Of a DNA stretch of 64,000 bases, positions 54,601 to 63,731 are shown piece by piece. Source of the DNA: Clostridium minihomine (GTDB lineage Bacteria; Bacillota; Clostridia; Oscillospirales; Acutalibacteraceae); the NCBI RefSeq assembly GCF_900240385.1, contig NZ_OEQH01000001.1, positions 620,001 through 684,000 of the forward strand. Reading direction: 5' to 3'. Position 1 is the stretch's first letter, and each line of letters begins with the position of its first letter. The position numbers and the translations under genes were made by a program. The notes below the pieces were generated by a model. That model made no database searches. It was not told the DNA's origin and saw only the letters and a program-made list of their open reading frames with translations.

Positions 54601-55260
54601 CGGCTGAATGAATTAAAGGGAAAAATCAAAGCATTGGGAACCGTCAATGTGGCGGCAGTGGAGGAATACAAAGAGGTTTCGGAGCGGTATGAGTTCTTAA
54701 AAGCTCAAATCAGCGACGTGGAAAAATCCCGAGATGAGCTTCGCCGTTTAATCGGGGAATTGACCCAACGCATGCAGGAACTGTTTTTGGAACGCTTTGA
54801 AATGATTCAAAGTCATTTTAGTGGAACCTTCCGTTCTTTGTTTGGGGGAGGAACCGCCAAGCTGACGCTCAGTCAGCCGGAGGATATCCTGAATTCCGGC
54901 ATCGAGATTTCTGTGCAGCCGCCGGGAAAAATCGTCACCCATCTGGAATCTTTGTCCGGCGGGGAAAAAGCGCTGGTTGCCATTGCCCTGTATTTTGCCA
55001 TTATGAAAGTGAATCCGCCGCCCTTCTGTGTGCTGGATGAAATTGAAGCGGCGCTGGATGATGTGAATGTGGATCGCTTTGCCGGGTATTTGCGGGGCAT
55101 GAATGAGAACACCCAGTTTATCGTCATCACTCACCGGCGGGGCACAATGGAAGAAGCCGATGTGTTGTACGGTGTGACAATGCAGGACGAAGGGGTTTCA
55201 AAACTCTTGGAACTGCGTGCTTCTGAAATCGAACAAAAACTGGGGATCCGAAAGTCATAA
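51685..55260 (+). CDS. smc: Chromosome segregation protein SMC
   Basis: A condensin ATPase of 1191 residues. Walker A GPNGSGKSN lies at 31-39. Two long coiled coils (about 170-500 and 670-1010) flank a hinge (about 505-660; GIHGPVSRLLHVPAEYALAV). The C-terminal signature LSGGEKALVAIAL and Walker B PPFCVLDEIEAALDD complete the head. It starts six bases after the radical SAM gene and is followed closely by ftsY. Confidence 0.97.
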   Translation: MLLKSLELQGFKTFPDKTILKFDKGITAVVGPNGSGKSNVSDAIRWVLGEQSARVLRCSKMEDVIFGGTPGRKAQGYAEVTLTFDNSDRQLDFDSDQVAVTRRYYRSGDSEYLLNKSTVRLRDINELFMDTGMGRDGYSMIGQGKIDSIVAARSEDRREIFEEAAGISRFRYRKGESERRLKQAQENLVRLYDIFAELEGRVGPLREQAEKAQQYLEYAGEKRTLEIGLWLDTLGRSGQVLREYEDKLVLIRSQQEEAEHRTQELEKQIEENYQAVNVCTARMDEARALAASREEEAARRDGDAAVLENDREHNKQNQERTLQELERSALSDEELQREIQEKRRQMAEKDELVQQKQQELSGFSRRLEELRSSMELHSGQMEEQTRLLTQLTQDASQRKIQEMTAASAITEINLRGSAVQDTLLAREQQKQELLQKERECAELLQKAEDSILSLTNMVRGFELRLESRRKRVEDARGQSEKLRLDAGEEQRRVRLLEEMERNLEGFAHSVKTVMKEVSRGTLSGIHGPVSRLLHVPAEYALAVETALGASMQNIVVETEQDAKRAISLLKQRDSGRATFLPLSTIQGNLLQEKGLFDCPGFVGVAFSLCGCEEKYGGVMRSLLGRIVIAEDLDSAVAIAKRFSYRFRVVTLDGQVVNTGGSLTGGSLTKNAGLLSRAAKIEQTKEKAAALQKKAEEADAALKAAQAEYSTAQASLSAAQAELSVAKEDRVNLQAECGRLRAELQSLQDSTKELETEQSRSQQRLEELRVQKEQAAKQAAEIEEQIFGLRQSMSQITGDREELDRRYQDLTDALQDARMTSLSAQKEKEALESSAQELENRRRDYSGLADRLNRELEQLKEQNRDLEQRAATLRQQAAQLRESAILARNSVEQIIAERTELEKNAAQLRTLEREQSGTKETIGQEIARLEERRAGVQKEYDEIISRLWEEYELTRREAEAVCPKLSDISGSKKRLNELKGKIKALGTVNVAAVEEYKEVSERYEFLKAQISDVEKSRDELRRLIGELTQRMQELFLERFEMIQSHFSGTFRSLFGGGTAKLTLSQPEDILNSGIEISVQPPGKIVTHLESLSGGEKALVAIALYFAIMKVNPPPFCVLDEIEAALDDVNVDRFAGYLRGMNENTQFIVITHRRGTMEEADVLYGVTMQDEGVSKLLELRASEIEQKLGIRKS

Positions 55261-55273
55261 AAAGGAGTTTGCC

Positions 55274-56191
55274 ATGGGATTTTTTGATAAAATCAAAGAA
55301 GGACTGAAAAAAACAAGAGACAGTATCACCGGCCAGATCGATTCTATGCTGAACAGCTTTACCAAAATTGACGAAGAGCTGTTTGAAGAGCTGGAAGAGC
55401 TTTTGATTATGGGGGACGTGGGTGTTGCCACTTCTGCCCAGATTTGTGAGGAACTGCGGGCTCGTGTCAAAAAGAATGGGGTTACCGATCCGTCACAGGT
55501 ACATGGATTGCTCCGTGAAATCGTGGCAGAAATGCTCAGCGGCGGGGAAGAATTGCAGCTTACCACAAAGCCCTCTGTTATCTTGATTATCGGGGTAAAC
55601 GGTGTGGGCAAAACCACCACCATCGGCAAGCTGGCCGCCAAACTCTCTCGCGAAGGCAAAAAGGTGATTCTGGGCGCGGCAGATACCTTCCGTGCTGCGG
55701 CTATTGACCAGCTTCAGATTTGGGCGGATCGAGCGGATGTACCGATGATTAAGCACACGGAGGGGTCTGACCCGGCTGCCGTGGTGTTTGATACCATTAC
55801 CGCGGCCAAAGCCCGGGGGATGGATGTGGTGATTTGTGATACGGCAGGGCGGCTTCACAACAAGAAGCACCTGATGGACGAGCTTTCGAAAATCAGCCGT
55901 ATTATTGACCGGGAACTGCCGGACTGTGACAAAGAGGTTCTGCTGGTGCTGGATGCTACCACTGGGCAGAATGCGGTGAATCAGGCTCGCGAATTCCAGA
56001 ATGCGGCGGGGCTGACCGGCATTGTTTTAACAAAACTGGACGGTACGGCTCGCGGCGGCGTGGTGCTTCCCATTCGTCAGGAACTGAAATTGCCGGTTAA
56101 ACTGATTGGTCTGGGAGAAAAAATAGACGACTTGCAGCCCTTTGAAGCGGAAGAATTTGCGGCGGCATTATTTGAGAGGGAATCGGAATGA
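55274..56191 (+). CDS. ftsY: Signal recognition particle receptor FtsY
   Basis: The membrane-associated GTPase that docks SRP-ribosome complexes at the translocon. The protein has 305 residues. It has a short charged N region, then GVNGVGKTTTIGKLAAKL (P-loop), AADTFRAAAIDQL, DTAGRLHNKKHLMDEL and TKLDGTARGG. ATG 55274 follows AAAGGAG; the longer frame from 55217 overlaps smc and is rejected. The start of rdgB overlaps its stop (ATGA). Confidence 0.96.
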   Translation: MGFFDKIKEGLKKTRDSITGQIDSMLNSFTKIDEELFEELEELLIMGDVGVATSAQICEELRARVKKNGVTDPSQVHGLLREIVAEMLSGGEELQLTTKPSVILIIGVNGVGKTTTIGKLAAKLSREGKKVILGAADTFRAAAIDQLQIWADRADVPMIKHTEGSDPAAVVFDTITAAKARGMDVVICDTAGRLHNKKHLMDELSKISRIIDRELPDCDKEVLLVLDATTGQNAVNQAREFQNAAGLTGIVLTKLDGTARGGVVLPIRQELKLPVKLIGLGEKIDDLQPFEAEEFAAALFERESE

Positions 56192-56772
56192 CATTTGTAA
56201 TAGCAACCCATAATCAGAAAAAGTTAAAAGAACTCCGGCGGATTTTAGAACCTTTGGGCATAGAACCTGTCATACGGGACGATTTGCCCGAGGTGGAGGA
56301 AACCGGCACGACTTTTGCAGAAAATGCCCTGTTAAAGGCACAGTCTGCCTGCAATGAAACGGGCATGCCCGCAGTTGCGGATGATTCCGGACTGGTGATA
56401 GATGCACTGAACGGCGCACCGGGAGTATATTCCGCCCGTTACGGCGGAGAAGGCTTCACAGATAAAGAACGGTATGAAAAAGTTCTGCGGGAAATGCAGG
56501 CGGTTCCGGCAGAAAAGCGTACCGCCCGTTTTGTCAGTGCTGTATGCTGCGTGTTTCCGGATGGAAAAGTCATCACCGTAGAGGGTTCCTGTGAAGGCAC
56601 CATAGGCTTTGCCCCCAAAGGGGAAGGCGGTTTCGGTTATGACCCCATTTTCATGGTGGGAACTCGTTCTTATGCGGAAATGTCTGCGGCGGAAAAGGAT
56701 GAAATCAGCCATCGCGGCCGCGCTTTGGTGAAATTGGCACAGGAATTGGAAAATTGGAAGAAAATTGGTTAA
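56188..56772 (+). CDS. rdgB: XTP/dITP diphosphatase (Ham1/RdgB family)
   Basis: It removes inosine and xanthosine triphosphates before they enter DNA or RNA. The 194 residues match the family. It opens FVIATHNQKKLKELRRIL, then has AENALLKA, DDSGLVIDALNGAPGVYSAR and FGYDPIF. It is coupled to ftsY by a four-base overlap. Confidence 0.95.
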   Translation: MTFVIATHNQKKLKELRRILEPLGIEPVIRDDLPEVEETGTTFAENALLKAQSACNETGMPAVADDSGLVIDALNGAPGVYSARYGGEGFTDKERYEKVLREMQAVPAEKRTARFVSAVCCVFPDGKVITVEGSCEGTIGFAPKGEGGFGYDPIFMVGTRSYAEMSAAEKDEISHRGRALVKLAQELENWKKIG

Positions 56773-56790
56773 TATAAAGGAGAAAACCGG

Positions 56791-57096
56791 ATGATAACAA
56801 GCAAGCAGCGGGCATTTTTGCGTTCTTTGGCAAACCAGATCGATACCATTGTGATGATTGGCAAAGACGGCCTAAGCGCCGACATTGAAAAGCAGGCTCA
56901 CGACGCCCTCACCAAAAGAGAATTGATCAAATGCAAAGTGCTGGAAACAGCAGGGATCACCTCCCGGCAGGCGGCAGAGGCTTTGTCAAAGCCTCTTTCT
57001 GCAGAAGTGGTGCAGGTAATCGGCAATAAATTTGTGTTGTACCGCAAAAATCAGAAAGAGCCAAAGATCATCTTGCCAAAAGCAGCGAGAAGATAA
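56791..57096 (+). CDS. yhbY: YhbY family RNA-binding protein (CRM domain)
   Basis: A 101-residue protein with one CRM domain (SKQRAFLRSLANQIDTIVMI, ending KFVLYRKNQK). In E. coli the homologue binds pre-50S particles, so a role in ribosome assembly is likely. AAAGGAG precedes the ATG. It sits between rdgB and nadD, a common Firmicute order. Confidence 0.92.
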   Translation: MITSKQRAFLRSLANQIDTIVMIGKDGLSADIEKQAHDALTKRELIKCKVLETAGITSRQAAEALSKPLSAEVVQVIGNKFVLYRKNQKEPKIILPKAARR

Positions 57097-57127
57097 ATTG
57101 TAAGGCACGATATTTCAGGAGGCGTCC

Positions 57128-57730
57128 ATGGAAAAACTGGCAATGTTTGGAGGAACCTTTAATCCCATTCACAACGGTCATCTTCATTTGGTAGAAGGGT
57201 TTCGCAGCCGTTTGGGGTTCCAAAGGGTACTCTTTATTCCTTCCCGGGTGCCCCCCCATAAAGCTGCCCCCGATTTGGCGGATGCCGTTCACCGGCTTGC
57301 GATGTGCCGCTTGGCTGCAGAGCCTGCGGGTTTTGAGGTGTCGGATCTGGAACTTCACCGTGAAGGCCCCAGCTATACCGTAGACACACTGCATCAGCTG
57401 CATTTAATGTATCCGGGTACACAGCTGTATTTGATCATGGGTGCCGATATGTTTTTGAGTTTGGAACAATGGTATCGCTTTGAGGAATTGTTTCAGCTGG
57501 CACAGCTTTGTGCTGCACCCCGCGATGACAATAACCGGCAGGAATTGCTTTCTTATGCCAAACGGCTGCAAAGCATGGGGGCCAGAACCCATGTGGAAGA
57601 TTTACCTTTGCTTCCGGTGTCCTCTACCATCATCAGGAAGAGAATCCGGCAGGGGAAGCCCATTTCTGATTTGGTTCCCCGGGCCGTGGAACACTATATT
57701 ATGGAGCATCATTTGTACGGAGGGAATTAA
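57128..57730 (+). CDS. nadD: Nicotinate-nucleotide adenylyltransferase
   Basis: It makes deamido-NAD from nicotinate mononucleotide and ATP. The protein has 200 residues. The nucleotidyltransferase motif is FGGTFNPIHNGHL, and the second motif is VSSTIIRKRI. SD GGAGGCG precedes the ATG. yqeK starts two bases after its stop. Confidence 0.95.
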   Translation: MEKLAMFGGTFNPIHNGHLHLVEGFRSRLGFQRVLFIPSRVPPHKAAPDLADAVHRLAMCRLAAEPAGFEVSDLELHREGPSYTVDTLHQLHLMYPGTQLYLIMGADMFLSLEQWYRFEELFQLAQLCAAPRDDNNRQELLSYAKRLQSMGARTHVEDLPLLPVSSTIIRKRIRQGKPISDLVPRAVEHYIMEHHLYGGN

Positions 57731-57731
57731 A

Positions 57732-58304
57732 GTGGATGTGATACAGTACGAAGAACTGATTCGCCAGCGCCTGTCGCAAAAGCGGTTTGCACACAGCATG
57801 AATGTGGCGGTGGAATCTCGGCGGCTGGCACAGCGCTGTGGAGCAGACCCTGAAAAAGCCTATTTGGCCGGGGTTTTGCACGATGTTATGAAGGAAGCGC
57901 CGCCTGAGGAGCAGTTGAAAATCATGGAAGGCTCTGGTATAATGCTGACAGATGTAGAAAAGGGGGCTCAAAAGCTGTGGCACGCCATGGCAGGAGCCGT
58001 TTATCTGCAAAAAGTCTTGGGCATAACCGATCCAGAGGTCATTCACGCCGTGCGGTATCATACCACCGGACGTGAAAATATGTCCCTTTTGGAGCAGGTC
58101 GTTTTTGTGGCGGATTTTATTTCGGCAGAGCGGGAGTATGACGGTGTGGAAGAAATGCGAGCCGCTGCCCAAAACGGACTGGAAGAAGCGGTGCTGGCAG
58201 GGTTGGTGTTTACCATACAGGACTTATCGCAGCAGGGAAAGCCCATCCATCCGGATAGCCTGGCTGCCTATAATACAATGATTCTTGCCCGACATGGGGA
58301 ATAG
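57732..58304 (+). CDS. yqeK: HD domain protein YqeK (diadenosine tetraphosphate hydrolase family)
   Basis: A 190-residue HD hydrolase, symmetrical Ap4A hydrolase by family. HD ligands are seen in RFAHSMNVAVES, AGVLHDVMKE and HAVRYHTTG, and a late FVADFISAER. The GTG start at 57732 follows GGAGGG by seven bases; the open frame back to 57480 is antisense-free overlap with nadD and rejected. The nadD-yqeK-rsfS order is conserved in Firmicutes. Confidence 0.92.
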   Translation: MDVIQYEELIRQRLSQKRFAHSMNVAVESRRLAQRCGADPEKAYLAGVLHDVMKEAPPEEQLKIMEGSGIMLTDVEKGAQKLWHAMAGAVYLQKVLGITDPEVIHAVRYHTTGRENMSLLEQVVFVADFISAEREYDGVEEMRAAAQNGLEEAVLAGLVFTIQDLSQQGKPIHPDSLAAYNTMILARHGE

Positions 58305-58341
58305 AAATTTCCTAAATTTACAAAGAAACGGTGGTTACCAG

Positions 58342-58698
58342 ATGACGTCATTAGAGCTGGCAAAAAAAGCCGCAACCATTTTAGACAACAAAAAAGCCGA
58401 CGAATTAAAAGTGTTGGGAATTGAGGGCCTATCCGTGCTGGCAGACTATTTTGTTCTAGCCACGGGTACCAGCAACACCCATGTTAAAGCGTTGGCCGAT
58501 GAATTGGAATTTCAGCTGAAAGAGGCTGGCATTCTGCCGAACCATGTAGAAGGTTACCGTTCCAATTCCTGGATTCTGTTGGATTACGGCCATGTCGTCA
58601 TTCACGTTTTTACCGCAGAAGCACGCCGGTTTTATGATCTGGATCGCCTGTGGCAGGACGCGGAAAATATAGAGCTCAATTTTTTGAGCGAAGGCTGA
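58342..58698 (+). CDS. rsfS: Ribosomal silencing factor RsfS
   Basis: It binds L14 and blocks subunit joining when nutrients fall. The 118 residues match the family; the core is DYFVLATGTSNTHVKALADE and WILLDYGHVVIHVF. ATG 58342 is taken for family length, although its Shine-Dalgarno (GGTGG) is weak. It lies 16 bases before leuS. Confidence 0.94.
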   Translation: MTSLELAKKAATILDNKKADELKVLGIEGLSVLADYFVLATGTSNTHVKALADELEFQLKEAGILPNHVEGYRSNSWILLDYGHVVIHVFTAEARRFYDLDRLWQDAENIELNFLSEG

Positions 58699-58714
58699 AT
58701 AGGGGGAAAGACCG

Positions 58715-61123
58715 GTGAAATACGAACATAAACCGATTGAAGAACGATGGCAGAAGGAATGGGAAAAAGAAGGAATTTTTCATGCTTCAAATTCTTCGGA
58801 AAAGCCGAAATTTTATGCATTAATTGAATTTCCGTATCCTTCCGGGCAGGGGCTGCATGTGGGGCATCCTCGTTCTTATACAGCGCTGGACATTGTGTCT
58901 CGCCGCCGCAGAATGTTAGGATACAATGTGCTGTATCCCATGGGTTGGGACGCTTTTGGTCTGCCCACAGAAAATTTTGCGATTAAGAACCATGTTCATC
59001 CCGCAATTGTAACTGAGAAAAATATCGCCCGATTCAAACAGCAGCTGCAATCTTTGGGAATCTCTTTTGACTGGTCCCGTGAAATCAATACCACAGACCC
59101 GGAATATTATAAATGGACCCAATGGATTTTTCTGCAGCTGTTTCATCGCGGGCTTGCTTATAAAAAAGAGATGGCCGTTAACTGGTGTACTTCCTGCAAG
59201 TGCGTGCTGGCCAATGAAGAAGTGGTCAACGGCGGATGTGAACGCTGTGGAAGTGAAGTAGTGCGTAAGGTAAAATCTCAGTGGATGCTGAAAATCACCG
59301 AATATGCCCAGCGCTTGGTGGATGATCTGGATTTGGTCAATTACCCGGATCGGGTGAAGGCACAGCAGAAAAACTGGATTGGCCGTTCTACCGGTGCGGA
59401 AGTTATTTTCAAAACCAGCCACGGTGAAGATTTGAAAATCTATACCACTCGTCCCGATACTCTGTACGGGGCTACTTATATGGTGGTGTCGCCAGAACAT
59501 CCTTATTTGGAAACATGGGCAGACAGCCTGAAGAATATAGACGAGATTCGTGCCTATCAGCAAGAAGCAGCCAAGAAGTCTGACTTTGAGCGAACCGAGG
59601 TTGCCAAAGAAAAGACCGGTGTGTGTTTGCAGGGTGTTACGGCAATAAATCCGCTGACCGAAAAAGAGATTCCGATTTTTATTTCGGATTATGTACTGGT
59701 TTCTTATGGAACCGGAGCCATTATGGCGGTTCCCGGCCATGATTCCCGCGACTGGGAGTTTGCCAAAAAGTTCGATTTGCCCATCGTAGAAGTGGTAAAA
59801 GGCGGAGAAGTAGAAAAAGAAGCCTTTACTGACTGCGAAACAGGGACTCTGGTAAACTCTGGAAGCTTGAACGGCCTGACTGTGGAAGAGGCCAAAGAAA
59901 AAATGCTTTCTTATCTTTCAGAGAAGGGAATTGGCGAACAGAAAGTCAATTTTAAACTGCGTGACTGGGTGTTCTCTCGCCAGCGCTATTGGGGAGAGCC
60001 CATTCCCATTGTGCATTGTGATAAATGCGGCTATGTGGCTTTGCCGGAAAGTGAGCTTCCGCTGACTTTGCCGGAAGTGAAGTCCTATGAGCCCACCGAC
60101 AACGGCGAATCTCCGCTGGCGAATATCACAGAATGGATTAACACCACTTGCCCCCATTGCGGCGGCCCGGCGAAGCGTGAAACCGACACAATGCCCCAGT
60201 GGGCCGGTTCTTCCTGGTATTTTCTGCGCTATATGGATCCTAACAATAAAGAGGCGCTGGCTGGCCCCGAGGCGCTCAAATATTGGAATCAGGTGGATTG
60301 GTACAATGGTGGCATGGAGCACACCACGCTGCATCTGCTGTACAGCCGATTCTGGCATAAATTCCTTTATGATATCGGTGTTGCTCCCACGCCGGAACCC
60401 TATGCCAAGCGCACCAGCCATGGCATGATTCTGGGCGAAAACGGCGAAAAGATGAGCAAGTCCCGTGGCAATGTGGTCAACCCGGACGATATCGTGAACG
60501 AATACGGTGCGGATACCATGCGTCTGTATGAAATGTTCATCGGCGACTTTGAGAAGGCTGCCCCCTGGAATACCTCCAGCATCAAAGGCTGCCGGCGCTT
60601 TCTGGAACGTTATTGGGCTTTGCAGGAACGGGTACAGCCCGGCAATGTCATTACTCCGGCTTTGGAGTATGCTTTCCATAAGACCATCAAAAAGGTCGGC
60701 GAGGATATTGAGAACCTGAAATTCAATACGGCAATTGCAGCTTTGATGGCGCTTATTAACGATATTTCTGATGCCGGTTCTATCAATCGGGAAGAGCTTC
60801 GTGTGTTCACTTTGCTGCTCAATCCTTTTGCCCCCCACATTACAGAAGAAGTGTGGCATGAGGTAAAATTGGGTCAGGGAATGGCATCCCAGCAGAACTG
60901 GCCTGATTATGATGAAGAAAAATGCAAAGAAAGCACTATTGAGATTGCGGTGCAGGTCAGCGGCAAGCTGCGGGCCCGTATCATGATCCCCGCGGATCTT
61001 GGCAAGGAAGATGCGATTCAGGCAGCCAAGGCAGAGCCGAAAATCGATGCAGAGCTTTCGGGCAAAACAATTGTAAAAGAGATTTATGTGCCCGGCAAGC
61101 TGGTCAATATTGTAGCCAAATAG
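58715..61123 (+). CDS. leuS: Leucyl-tRNA synthetase
   Basis: It charges tRNA-Leu; 802 residues. The HIGH motif appears as HVGH in [16 protein letters not shown], and KMSKS is in [11 protein letters not shown]. The editing domain CP1 contains the [13 protein letters not shown] block and [11 protein letters not shown]. The GTG start follows GGGGGAAAG. It is the last gene of the long rightward run, directly behind rsfS, and has no T-box leader. Confidence 0.96.
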   Translation: MKYEHKPIEERWQKEWEKEGIFHASNSSEKPKFYALIEFPYPSGQGLHVGHPRSYTALDIVSRRRRMLGYNVLYPMGWDAFGLPTENFAIKNHVHPAIVTEKNIARFKQQLQSLGISFDWSREINTTDPEYYKWTQWIFLQLFHRGLAYKKEMAVNWCTSCKCVLANEEVVNGGCERCGSEVVRKVKSQWMLKITEYAQRLVDDLDLVNYPDRVKAQQKNWIGRSTGAEVIFKTSHGEDLKIYTTRPDTLYGATYMVVSPEHPYLETWADSLKNIDEIRAYQQEAAKKSDFERTEVAKEKTGVCLQGVTAINPLTEKEIPIFISDYVLVSYGTGAIMAVPGHDSRDWEFAKKFDLPIVEVVKGGEVEKEAFTDCETGTLVNSGSLNGLTVEEAKEKMLSYLSEKGIGEQKVNFKLRDWVFSRQRYWGEPIPIVHCDKCGYVALPESELPLTLPEVKSYEPTDNGESPLANITEWINTTCPHCGGPAKRETDTMPQWAGSSWYFLRYMDPNNKEALAGPEALKYWNQVDWYNGGMEHTTLHLLYSRFWHKFLYDIGVAPTPEPYAKRTSHGMILGENGEKMSKSRGNVVNPDDIVNEYGADTMRLYEMFIGDFEKAAPWNTSSIKGCRRFLERYWALQERVQPGNVITPALEYAFHKTIKKVGEDIENLKFNTAIAALMALINDISDAGSINREELRVFTLLLNPFAPHITEEVWHEVKLGQGMASQQNWPDYDEEKCKESTIEIAVQVSGKLRARIMIPADLGKEDAIQAAKAEPKIDAELSGKTIVKEIYVPGKLVNIVAK

Positions 61124-61168
61124 GGATTGTTTTTCCTCTCTGTTTGAAAACAAAAAGCGGACAAAAAA

Positions 61169-61213
61169 ACAACACCGAAACTGCGTTTTGCAGTTTTGGT
61201 GTTGTCGTTTTTT
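61169..61213 (+). terminator. Terminator after leuS
   Basis: A 16-bp stem with one G-U pair (61169-61184 with 61190-61205), a 5-base loop, then CG and T6. It closes the topA-leuS run. From here to 61401 only a possible TATAAT at 61278 is seen. Confidence 0.85.
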
Positions 61214-61401
61214 CGTTCTTTTTAAGAAATGAAATTTCTTTTTGTAAAAAACGCTTTCTTATTTTCAATGGAACGTGTATAATAATTTGGAATTGCACAT
61301 TCGCAGAATTGCTGCCTAACGGGCAGAATTCGGGGGTTACGGTACAATTCAAAAAACAAGCTGCAAATAGAGCAGGGTAGAGTGAAGGAATTATTTAGAA
61401 T

Positions 61402-62712
61402 ATGGAAAAAACCACATTAAAAAAATCCGTGACTATTGTAGAAGCAATGGCTATCGTTGTCGGTATGATCATTGGTTCCGGTATCTTTTTAAAGCCGGGC
61501 ATCGTTTTGAACCATGCGGGAAGTCCCTCGCTCAGCATCGCCGCTTGGGTTGCCGGCGGCATCATTACGTTGGCATCGGCGCTGTCTGTGGCAGAAATTG
61601 CGTCTGCTATTCCAAAATCCGGTGGTCTTTACACCTATCTGGAAGATTTATACGATGAAAGAGCCGGCTTTCTTTTGGGCTGGGTGCAGGCGGTTATCTC
61701 TTATCCTGCATCTGTGGCGGCTCAGGCTATCGCTTTTTCCATTTATGCCGCTTATTTTATTCCCATCGGGGATTTGCATCAAAAGCTTTTGGCAACGGGA
61801 GTGCTGCTGTTTATTCTGATAATGAATATTTTGTCTACTAAATGCGGCGGAGTGATTCAGACTTTGGCCACGGTGGGCAAGCTGATTCCCATTGTTGCGA
61901 TTATTGTGTTCGGCCTGACTGCCAGCAACATGCCCGGATTTGACGGCATGTCTCAAAATGCCCTTCAGGGGGCCGGTTTTGGTGCGGCTATTTTGGGTAC
62001 CCTTTGGGCCTATGATGGCTGGATTGGCGTGACCAATATGGCGGGGGAACTGAAAAATCCTTCTAAAACTTTGCCGAAGGTAATTTCGATCGGTGTTATT
62101 TTTGTTATTATCGTATATGCCCTGTTTAATCTGGCGATTTTCCGTACCCTTCCACTGGATCAGATTGTGAGTTCCACCACCCCGGGTGCGGATGCGGCAA
62201 AGGTTCTGTTTGGCAATGGCGGTGGAACCTTTATTACAGCGGGCATTATGGTTTCGGTATTCGGTGCGTTAAATGGGTATTTGATGACTGCCGCAAGAGT
62301 ACCCCAAGCCATGGGCGAAAGGGGACAGCTGCCTTTTTCTAAAGTGCTGGGGCAAGTGCACCCCAAGTTGCGTACGCCGGCCAATGCTTTGATTTTCCAA
62401 AGCCTGCTGGCAGTCATTTATATTTTTTCGGGTACTTTTAATACATTAACCGATCTTTTGGTATTTGTCTTATGGATTTTCTTTATCATGGGTGTTTTGG
62501 GTGTGTTCATCCTGCGCAAAAAGCAAAAGCCCAAAGAAGGGCAATATCGGGTTCCGCTGTATCCCATTACCCCCATTATCGGTGCGGTGGGTGGCTTTTA
62601 TATTCTAATCAGCACTTTGATTGATGCACCCGTGCGCTCTTTGATCGGCATTGGAATCACGCTGTTGGGTTTGCCGGTCTATTATTGGATGAAGAAAAAA
62701 AGATCTGTATAA
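61402..62712 (+). CDS. APC family amino-acid permease (SteT/LAT-like)
   Basis: A 436-residue transporter with about 12 membrane helices. The helix-1 substrate motif is VVGMIIGSGIFLKPG, and helix 2-3 has SGGLYTYLEDLY. Helix 6 has LWAYDGWIGVTNMAGELKNP, which resembles SteT serine/threonine exchangers and LAT carriers. AAGGAA lies 13 bases before the ATG, which is loose. It stands alone between two hairpins. The substrate cannot be assigned. Confidence 0.88.
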   Translation: MEKTTLKKSVTIVEAMAIVVGMIIGSGIFLKPGIVLNHAGSPSLSIAAWVAGGIITLASALSVAEIASAIPKSGGLYTYLEDLYDERAGFLLGWVQAVISYPASVAAQAIAFSIYAAYFIPIGDLHQKLLATGVLLFILIMNILSTKCGGVIQTLATVGKLIPIVAIIVFGLTASNMPGFDGMSQNALQGAGFGAAILGTLWAYDGWIGVTNMAGELKNPSKTLPKVISIGVIFVIIVYALFNLAIFRTLPLDQIVSSTTPGADAAKVLFGNGGGTFITAGIMVSVFGALNGYLMTAARVPQAMGERGQLPFSKVLGQVHPKLRTPANALIFQSLLAVIYIFSGTFNTLTDLLVFVLWIFFIMGVLGVFILRKKQKPKEGQYRVPLYPITPIIGAVGGFYILISTLIDAPVRSLIGIGITLLGLPVYYWMKKKRSV

Positions 62713-62779
62713 AATGCGGAGCATACTCTAAAAGGCAAACCCATAGCCCGTTGTTTTTAAAGGGAAAGGAAGTGCTTTT

Positions 62780-63571
62780 TTGATAAACGGGGCGATTTTA
62801 GGGGATATTGCGGGTTCCCGTTTTGAATTCAGCAAACCGGATCGTTTCAATCATAAAACGGTTTCCCTATTTGATAACAATTGTTTTTACACAGATGACA
62901 CTGTTTTGACAGTGGCCACCAAATACGCCGTACTCAATCAGATTTCTTACCGCGATGCCTATGTGCTGTTTGGCAAACGGTATCCCCGTGCAGGGTATGG
63001 GCCAATGTTTAAGGAATGGCTTGAAGATCATTCTCATTCGCCCTACCGCAGTTTCGGTAATGGATCTGCCATGCGGGTAAGTTTTGTGGGGGAGTATTTC
63101 GATACGCTGGAAAAGGTGGAGGAAGAAGCGAAAAAAAGTGCAGAGTGCAGCCACAATCATCCCTGTGGTATTGCGGGTGCACAGGCAGTGGCAGTTTGTG
63201 TGTTTTTGGCCAAAAACGGCTTTTCCAAAAAAGAAATCAAACAGCAGATGACATCCCGATACGGTTATAACGTCAGCCGCAGCTTGCTGTTTCGCCGTCC
63301 CTTTTCCAAATTTGATATGAGTTGTGACGGCTCGGTTCCCTTGGCAATCCGCTGTTTTTTAGAAAGTAATGATTGGGAAAGCTGCATTCGCAATGTGCTC
63401 AGCATATCCTGCGATACCGACACGGTGGCATGCATTGCAGGGGCGATTGCGCTGGCTTTTTACGGCACAACCGGATTCGATGAGGGCTTTCTCTTAAAAA
63501 AATATTTGATTGATCCGGTTGCAGAGGAACAGCTGCTGTACCAATGGGCGGCTGCACCGTATGGTCATTGA
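62780..63571 (+). CDS. ADP-ribosylglycohydrolase family protein
   Basis: A 263-residue protein that should remove or cleave ADP-ribose from proteins or small molecules (family role). The paired metal motifs are complete: GAILGDIAGSRFE and YTDDTVLT near the N terminus, FGNGSAMRVSFVGEY, and SCDTDTVACIAGAIALAFYG near the C terminus. The TTG start at 62780 follows AAAGGAAG by about eight bases. A short hairpin (63587-63607) follows the stop. It is next to a gene cut by the window edge. Confidence 0.9.
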   Translation: MINGAILGDIAGSRFEFSKPDRFNHKTVSLFDNNCFYTDDTVLTVATKYAVLNQISYRDAYVLFGKRYPRAGYGPMFKEWLEDHSHSPYRSFGNGSAMRVSFVGEYFDTLEKVEEEAKKSAECSHNHPCGIAGAQAVAVCVFLAKNGFSKKEIKQQMTSRYGYNVSRSLLFRRPFSKFDMSCDGSVPLAIRCFLESNDWESCIRNVLSISCDTDTVACIAGAIALAFYGTTGFDEGFLLKKYLIDPVAEEQLLYQWAAAPYGH

Positions 63572-63731
63572 ATTGAAAACCGTTTTAAAACAGGAGCTGC
63601 CTGTTTTGCAGGTTTCAGTGCGGCTCGCACCGATGAAAGATTTTTGTAATTGCTCTGTGAAATGTTTGCCGTGGCTGTTAGAAAATCTGATGATTTGAAA
63701 GCCCGGCTATTAGAATCAAGGGGGACCTTGT

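Noticed and set aside
59918-61153. 411-codon ORF antisense to leuS
   Set aside because: The sense gene has all synthetase motifs; the antisense product has none.
61104-61352. 82-codon minus-strand ORF after leuS
   Set aside because: It crosses the leuS terminator and has low-complexity Lys/Thr/Phe composition.
63561-63698. 45-codon ORF overlapping the end of the ADP-ribosylglycohydrolase gene
   Set aside because: It has no good Shine-Dalgarno and crosses a small hairpin; no family is recognised. It could be a tiny gene but is not supported.
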